IMG/VR virus record: IMGVR_UViG_3300030104_002675
Coordinates: 1 to 37,460 of that record
DNA: 37,460 nt
Source: a virus
Strand: one strand, 5' to 3'
Shown here piece by piece: positions 25,942-34,900 of the stretch (positions are counted from its first letter, which is position 1; each line of letters starts with the position of its first letter). Both the position numbers and the translations under genes were made by a program. Under the pieces are notes generated by a model. It made no database searches. It was not told where the DNA came from and saw nothing but the letters and a program-made list of their open reading frames with translations.

Positions 25942-25942
25942 C

Positions 25943-28900
25943 ATGGCAGATAAAGAAGTTTACGAATCTGGAGGAAAGCAATATAGAGTAGGGCCTAATA
26001 GTCTGGAAAAGTTCAAGAAGGACCATCCTAATGCAACTAAAGTAGAAGCTCCGAAAAAAGGTTTTATAGAAAAAGGATTTGATGCTACAGCTGGGGCTGT
26101 TACTAGTCTCTTTGGTGGTGGAACTGAAAAAGCGGTTAAAACTGGCTCAACTGATAATGTTGGAAATCAATCTGTTTATGAAGTTGATGGTAAACAGTAT
26201 AATGTGGGGCCTAATAGTTTGGAGAAATTTCAACGAGCTAATCCTAACGCTGTTAAAATAAGTGGTGATGATCCGGGTGTTTCGGGAGGTACAGTGGCAA
26301 AACGCGTGGCTCAAAGTGCAATGTTTATGAATCCCTTCACGCGCACGGCGAGTGTCGCTTGGATGGCGTATGACGCATGGGAGGATCATGAAACGGCGGA
26401 TATGAAGCATAAACAGGAAGGGGCGCATATACTTGAGAATTTTAGTTATGCAGATGACAACGGGGTTCCAAAGAAAGTCAACCACTTAGACGCTAACGCG
26501 TTCGTTGAAGCTACAAGTGGTGAAGGAATATTCGGTATGCGTAAAGAAGGAAACGCTGTTGAGCTGCTTAATAGCTTTTATAAAGAAGCTAACCCAGATT
26601 TAAATATAAGATTCGTTGAATCTAAAAGAGGTAAAGATGCTGTAGAACTTTTATTTGGAGATCAAAAAGAAGGGCAGGGAAAGGAGTTTGATTTAGATAG
26701 TGATTTTGGAATTGATTTTAGTCAAGGGTGGCAAGAATTTATAGGTAAAGGAGATGAAGCATTCACGAACGAAGATGTTTTTGAGAATATAAAACGTACT
26801 ATAGATAACGCTATAAACCCTGAACTTGAAGCTGCTTCAATAGATGCGGTTTTAGATAACATCGATATACATAATCTTTTTCTATCAAATAATCCTGATA
26901 ACAAAGTTCAGTTTCTAAATAATTTAGACGAAAAAAGCGGAGCGCTATTTCAAGACCCAGATCAAGCTACATTGGGTGATCCATTTGCAACAACCACAAG
27001 TAGGTTTATAGTAGATCCTACGGATACTAAGGGTTTTGGAGAATCGGTACTTTGGGGAACTAGTTTTGGTCAACACGATTCTAGAAAGGTTAATATGACT
27101 GGATCTCTTACTTTTGAAGATGAAAACGGAGAGGTTCATAAAGTCCCATATAAACACATTTGGGATAATAGAGAAGTATTCCAACAAGCTGCTCAGCAAA
27201 GAAGTATGGTAGATCACAGCGAGAGGCTTATTATAGAGCATGGCGAAGGAAAATACTCATATGATCCAAATAATATATTAACGGGTGTAAAATCAGAAGG
27301 CGTATACGCGGTTGAAGAGGGCTGGATGAATAATATTCTTAGCGGCGAGGACAAGTGGTTTGATGAAACATTAACCGTATCGAATCGTATTAAAGCAGAA
27401 AAAGAAGGTGATAATCGCGAAGATATTATCAAAGCAGACACTGAACGTTTAGAAAGCTTACTTAAAGAAAGAGGTATTAAACCTTTGTATGATAAAGATG
27501 GGTTTTTAGATATTGAGAAATTAAACGAAGAAATACAAGCTACAGAAACTAAAGAAGAGACAGAGGCAAATTTATTAGCTGACGATCATCCGGCTTCAGT
27601 ATTAGCTGATATGAGACATCAGGAGATCGTTAAACTGATGGCGCAGTCAGAGATTGCGTTATCGGCTAGAGATGACGTAGAGGGTAGCATAAATTGGTTT
27701 ATAAGGAAAGCAGGCGGGGTCTTAGGTCCTAATTTATTTGAACCATTAGGCGCCGCTATGGACGCTATCGCTGGGGATAACAAGCCGAAGGTTCGTGGAG
27801 AAGATATCCGTACCGACATGTTGTATTTAGAAAACATTGTTAATAGCGGTAGTTTGAAAGACCTTGATAGACTTCCAGAACTTGCAGGTGATTCACCAGC
27901 AGCTGTGCAATTTAATGAAACTGTAAAGAATTTAAGAACTATATCGAAAGCTTTAGCTATAAATAGTGACCCTACTAAAATGAAAAGGGATAACCTAATT
28001 GGAGAAATAGTAGACGATCTAAGTTATTCATTCACTGGCGAAAGAATTATAAGTGATCACACTAGAAATATGGAGGTTGAGGCCTTCTCTTACATGCTAG
28101 AAGACGCAGGATATTTTATACCTGGGATAAACGCTAAAGAAGGAGACTATGAAAGACAGGATATTACCCCTGGATCTCCAGGAGAATGGACGTTTAGCGG
28201 GGCGTTAACTAATGCTCGTAGAGCAACAGAAGCTACGTCTCAGGTAATTACAGACATGGGTCCTCTTTTATTGGAACTTTATCTTTTCAAAAAAGCATCG
28301 CCTAGGTTCATGACAACTATGACAAAAGGAGTTGAAAGAACAGCCGCAATAGCTGCTAGACGAGCAAAGAGATTAGCAGGTAAGTTGAATAAAAACTGGG
28401 GCCGCTCAACTACGCTACCAAAAAGTTATAAGTGGTTAACTAGAAACGTTGTAGCACCAGGTGTTGCTACGACGGCAGAGTGGGCAATAGCGGAATCTAT
28501 CGGTGAGCATACTATGGGTTGGAAAGCTCAGACTATCGATTGGGAGACTGGTGAAACAAGATTTACTTTCCCTTTTGCAATGGGTGCTAGTGGAAAACTA
28601 TTCTCACAATTGCAAGCTAATGTTTGGAAAAACCTAAAAGTTAAATCACCAAAATTAGCCGCGAGATTAGAAAACGTTAGTACTACTAGTCTTACCTCTA
28701 GTAAATATAAAAAGGTTCTTCAACCAGTGGCTAACCTTGTTGGTAAATCCGTAGGTCAAGGTGCAACAGCGACTGCGCTTTTAACCGTATCTGAAGGAGC
28801 GCAGTTAATGATAGGTAGTTTAATTGAAGACGGAAATCTAGGAGAAGCTGAAGAGTGGAAAGAGTTATTTGATCCTAAGCATCTAATGACTACTTGGGCT

Positions 28901-31900
28901 GCTATGAGTGTTTTAAGTGGTCAAAAGTTACTACCTGAGTTTAGAAGTTATGTTCGAGAGAGTATCCTATCGCTGGATATGAATACTAGGGCTTCTGCAG
29001 AAGCCTCAGAAACTCTAGGTTTAACACATGAATCAAATAGAAGAAAGGATGGAGGGTATCGTGACTCTAGAGTAGATAGATCTAGTGAATCAAGACAAAA
29101 GAAAATTGATAAGCAAGCTAATAAAGATAAAAATAATGTAGATAAAGAAACAAGGAAACAGCTTGATAAAGTAAACAAAAGCAAAGAACTAACTGATACG
29201 CAGAAGAGAAGGGAGAGAAATAAAATAGGTAAAGAAGGCGCGAAGAAGAAGAGAAAAATCGATGCTGGCGCAAAAAAGAGTAAAGGCGTTGTTGCTGATG
29301 CTGCTAAGGCGCTTAAGTTGCATAACGATGTTATAGCTACCCAAAAGTCCGCAAGAGCAGATAGGAAGTGGGAGGAATATCTAATGAAGGAAACACGTAA
29401 GTTTGACTTAACTAAGAAAAGAGACTTAACGAACGAAGAGAGAGAAGAATATGCTGAATTAGATCGTGGTGATATCGAGAAAATGCTGTATATGAAGGGG
29501 CATACTCCTGGTAGCGCGGGGTATGAATACTATATGCAAGAACACTCGGTTCTTAAACATTTTACAGCACTTGCTAATGGAGCTCGACTTCAAAGCGGAA
29601 AAAATATAACTTTATACGGTAAAAACAATCCTGCGGCTAGAAGAAAATTCATTCAAGATGGTGTAAACGCCTGGAAAAATCAATATAGAATAGAATCTCT
29701 TAAAAAAGAGATGAAAGAGAATCCAGGTGACACTGCTACTAAAATGTTTAATAAAAATAGACTTGAAACTTTAGAAAAGCAAGGAAAGGAATTTCAAGAG
29801 CAAGTTGACGCAAACTTTAAGAACTTTGAAAAATGGGTTGAAAAGAACATAGATCTCGAGATTGCCGCCGCTAAAATAATGGGTGAAAAAATAGGTGCTA
29901 AAGGAGAGTGGGATGTTTTAGATAATAACTCATATAGAGACAAGATCGAGAAACTAGGATTGGGGAAAGAGGCTATGGAATCAGAGGGCGTGTTTATTGA
30001 AGAAACCGGAGAGATTATTCTCAATAGAGATAAAATGAAAGAGCTTGTGTCTTTAGGCACGGCTACCCACGAGCTATTACACAGAGTTCTAAAAGAATCA
30101 CTAAAAGTAAAAAACAAGAATGGAGAAAGAGTTATATCTCCTGAAGGTAAGAAGTTGATAGAAGATTTTTTAGATCGACTTCCTAAAAAAGATAGAGCTG
30201 TACTAGAGGAAAGAATAGAAGAAAACTATAAATACCAAGAGTTTACTCAAGAAAAATGGGATCAGCTAAGCGCTAAGGAAAAAGCGAGATATAAGAAGCC
30301 TGAAGGCGTAGGTGGCCAATTAAGAGCTGAAGTTAAGGAAGAGTACTATTACGAAGAATATCTTACGGCTTTTGGCGATGCTCTAAAAGAAGGTTTAATA
30401 AAGTTTGATAAATCTTCCATTCCATCAGAAATTGGAGATCCTTTTTATGATATACTTAAAGAAGTCGCTCCTAATTTAGGTAAAGGAAGACAGGGTGGTA
30501 CAAGATCTTTTGAATCTGGTAAAGAACTTCATGAATTCCTTACAACGTTCCACGCTTATGGTGAAGTTATAAAATCTAAAATAGAAGCTGGGGAAGTTAT
30601 ACCTGAAGGTGTAAGCTATAAAACTAAAGCAGATATTAAAGTTAAAAAGAAGTCTAAAAAGCCTAAGAAGAAACCTAAACCCAAGTCGCCAAGAGAAGTT
30701 GAAACGGAAAATAGAAGGCAACTATCAGAAGCTGTGTTTGGTAACGCGGATGTTATAGGTGAGCTATCTGGTATGCATGGTGTAAGTAATAGAAGAGGTG
30801 GGGCAGAGTTGCAAGAACTTGTTGATTATATAGAGACCCAAGTAAAAAACTACAACACTCTAAATAAACTTGGGACGGAGAGAACAGTTGATCAAGTTAT
30901 TGAATCTGTCTTTGAGCATTTTGGCATTGGCCGTGGTGGTTCAAAAGGGAAATATGCGCTATCTAGAGTTGCGATGAATAACGCCGTACAATTAAGAGGA
31001 TACATTAAAGGTAGAGCGGCTGAAACAACCCCGAAAGCAGAAGTAAAAGCTAAAACAGCTAAACTATCTAAAAGAAAAAGAATTACAAAAGCAGTTAAGG
31101 TTGAGCAACCGTCAGATATTATAAATAAGTTCGCGGAAGGTATAAAAACACAAGCAGAGTGGAAAGAGAGTGAGGGTGTGCAACAAGCTGTTAAAGCTCT
31201 TAAACCTGGTGGCGTAATATATAATCGTATTGCAGATAAAAGCAAAGGGTTAAGTAAAGAAAAAATAGCTGAAACTGTAGAAGCGTTTAGAGACAGGTTA
31301 AAGAACTTTGATCCTCAGGCAAAGCGAAAGACAGATTCTAAAGAACCTATCACGCTTAATGAGTTTGTAAATGCTAATATTGGCTTTGGTAAACTAGTTG
31401 CTGCTAAAGAGCTATTTAAGCAGTCTGAACAAACGTCTAGAACTCAGAGAATAGACGAAACAACATCTGAAGGTAAACAAGCGTTTGAGCTTGAAGCAGA
31501 AAGAGATGCTAGTTTAGAAGCGTTTGAAGAAGCAGATATGTCTATGATGGCTCAAATAAGGAGGGCTAAATTAGAAGCAGAAGGTGAGCTTGAAGCAGAT
31601 GGACCTAGTTCACCGTGGAAAAAGTTTGTATTTAAAAATAATGCTTTAGCAAATCCAAGCGTGAGTAGCGCGGAACTTACAAATAAAACTGTTGGAACTG
31701 TACAAACCGCTCTTAAAACATCTGGATCTGTAGATGCTGTTAAGAAAGGTAATCCTAAAGTTTTCTTAAGTAACTTAGAAAGTACGTTTGGAAATAGCTT
31801 AACTAACACGGTTAGAGATACCTTTGGAAAAGGAAACAAGTATAAAGAATTTTATAAAAGCGAGGAAACGTTTAAAATGATAAAAACTCTTCCTGTGAGC

Positions 31901-34900
31901 GCACTTGTGAGAGCCGGCATGGAGTTCGCTTATGAGCCAGTTATAGATCCTTCAACTGGCAAGCAAAAGCGAATGACTGTAGACGAAATGTCAAAAGCGG
32001 GATACCCTACTCAAAAGTTTTCTGAACAAGCTAAAGAAATTAAAAACGATAAGAGTTTAACAAAGGCTGAAAGAAATAAAAAACTAAAGGAATTAGATAA
32101 AACTGGATCTGGTCCTGCTGTATGGGAACTTAAAGACTTTACTCAACAAGATTATATTAATTGGGCCGAAGCGAAGGACATCAATCCAAAAACAAATAAA
32201 CCGTGGGGTTCAGGTACTAAGGGTAATCGTAAAACCGCTACAGCTAAAATGGTCGGTGTTGAACTAGCTAAAGATGCTACTCCATCCGTATTGGCAAAGC
32301 CTTTTCAGCAAGCGTTTGATCTTAATGGTAATGCTAAGATGAAAGATGGTAAACCAGTAAAGATTGATTTATTAAAGGAGCTAAATACCATGGAAAAAGT
32401 TGAGTTAGCAGACACAGCTTTATCCAACAGAATCAATGAGATTATACGAAGAGACCCTACAGCTAAATTCTCTTTTAAGAAGAAGGTTGATGCATTTGAA
32501 AAGGAGCAGTTAGGTTTAGGATTTACGGAGCGTATAGAAAACTTAAATAAGCCAGAAAACGCAGATATTAAAAAATACTACGACAAAGAATCTCAAAGAT
32601 TGTTCAGCACTGACTACGAAACCCAAGCTCGGAAAATGGAGATGAAGATGTGGGAAGAGCAGACAATGTATGATCTTGAGTACGCTCAAGCTGAAAAGAT
32701 TCTTAGTGGAGAACAATTAAAAGAACTGACTGAATTAGCTGATAACTCTCGAACTGAATCAGATTTTAAGAAAGTAATAAAAAGATTCAATAAAGAAAAC
32801 CCAGGCCTTAATATACCTATTGATACTCAGAAGTTCGCTTTTGGAACCAAAGGAAAAGAGGCTAGAGAAAACTTCTTTAAGCGTCAAGGGGATATATACG
32901 ACTTACTTCCAGCTGAATTCTTTAATAACCCTAAGCTTGTCACTGCATTATTTAAAACAGGTGGATTAGGTAGCCTTATTACTAGAATGAGGTTTAAAGC
33001 CGATGGTACTCCATACAAACCTGGTGTTAAGCAGAAGTTAGCACCTAGAGGTAAAAAAGGAGATCCGAAGTATATGCTTGACAACTTTGGTAGGCCGCTT
33101 ACGGGTAACGCTAAGATAGAAGTTCCTATGATAAAGGACGCTAAAGGTAATCTTAGGCCACTAACTGACGCTATGAATATAGCTCAAATAGGAGCTTTTA
33201 AAGCTGGTAAAAAAGGTACTGGAAAACGAAAGGGTGAAATTGTTCAAGATGGTATGGTGCAATTCCACGAAAAAAATAAAAATCTCTCTAAAAAAGAATA
33301 TCAAAAAAAGCTATTCGAATGGGGTAGAGAAAATTTAGGAGCTAAGGACTTTACTTATGAACAGACTGAACAAGCCAATAAGTATGTGAGAGATACGTTG
33401 GCTAAAGCATTAGTGGAATACGCTTATGCTCCTAAAATGAAAGTTATTAAAGCCGGTAAGGAAACGATGGTTAAGATGACGAAGGCAGAGTTTGCAGAAA
33501 GAATAAATGTTGTAACTAAGTTTCTTCAGATACAAACTAATATAGGTGAAGGTTTGATTAAAGGTTTAAATACTATTAGATATTTAACTCTTGGAAAACC
33601 TACTCCTTCTAAGTATAGCCCTACTGGCTATCACGCAGAGCACGCATACTTTAATCTCGCTCATACAGCTTCGTTTGTTCACCTTTTAAGTAAACATAGG
33701 AAGTCAGGTAGTGTTAAAGACTTTATGAAGGATTATGAAGGTATTTCAGCTAACATGGAGCAATTTGTTATCCAAGAGCAAACAAGGCAAGGTAATGAAG
33801 GAAGACAAGCTGATGGAACTATATATGGAAACACTGAGTTCTTCAAAGGAGGTAACGTATTCTCTAAATTAAATGTATTAAGTTCGAATCCTAGAATTGC
33901 GTTTGAAATTGTAGATCTTAGAACGGGTAAAACCATTGGGGAAACAATGAGTAAAAACCTTCAGATTGGTGAAGCTGAAAGTATAGCTTTAGCTAGAGCG
34001 TTAGGTAAGAATCTTAATCTAGTTACGAAAGGAGAGAAAAAGTTCGACAAAGTTGACGAAGCTAATAAACGTCAATTAACAGGTGTGTTAAGTAAAAAGA
34101 CTGTTAAAAAAATGACTTTTGAAGAGACGACCGATGCTATTAAAATGGTTAATAAGGCTCTTGCTAATGGTAGAAAAACTGATGGTAAGAAAAAAGGTAT
34201 GTCTACTTTTGACTTTGATGAAACATTGATTATTAAAGGAGAGAATTTTGTTACTGCTACTAAAGGTAAAAATACAATTAAAATTAGTTCTGAGAACTTT
34301 CCATTAGAAGGTCCTAAATTAGAAGCTCAAGGCTACAAGTTTGATTTTAAGGATTTTGTTAATGTTAAAGGTGGGGTTGAAGGTCCTTTATTTAAGAAGT
34401 TGCAGAAACAAATCGATAAATACGGAAGCGAGAACGTTTTTGTACTTACTGCTAGAATGCAAGAATCCGCACCAGCAATACACGCTTGGTTAAAGTCAAA
34501 GGGCGTAGAACTACCTATTAAGAATATTACTGGTCTAGGTAAATCAACGGGTGAGGCGAAAGGATTGTGGATGCTAGAAAAGTTTGCTGAAGGATATAAC
34601 GATATGTATTTCGTTGATGACGCAATGTCTAATGTTAAAGCTGTTAAAAGAGTATTGGACCAATTAGATGTTAAATCTGACGTACAGCAAGTAAGATATA
34701 GTATAAAGAAAAATCTAAATGCTGATGTCAATAAGATGATGGAGCACTCGCTTGGTATTGACGCAGGTAAAACGTTCTCCAAAGCTGAGGGTAGAATGAG
34801 AGGTAAGGATGCTAAGCGTAGAAAGCTATTCTTACCAGATACGGCTGCTGATCTTGATCTGTTATTAGAACCACTATATGGTAAGGGTAAACAAGGAATA

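Noticed and set aside
25919-25942. An upstream TTG start for the giant gene
   Set aside because: It would overlap the preceding gene by 23 bases and add residues with no support; the ATG at 25943 is the ordinary choice.
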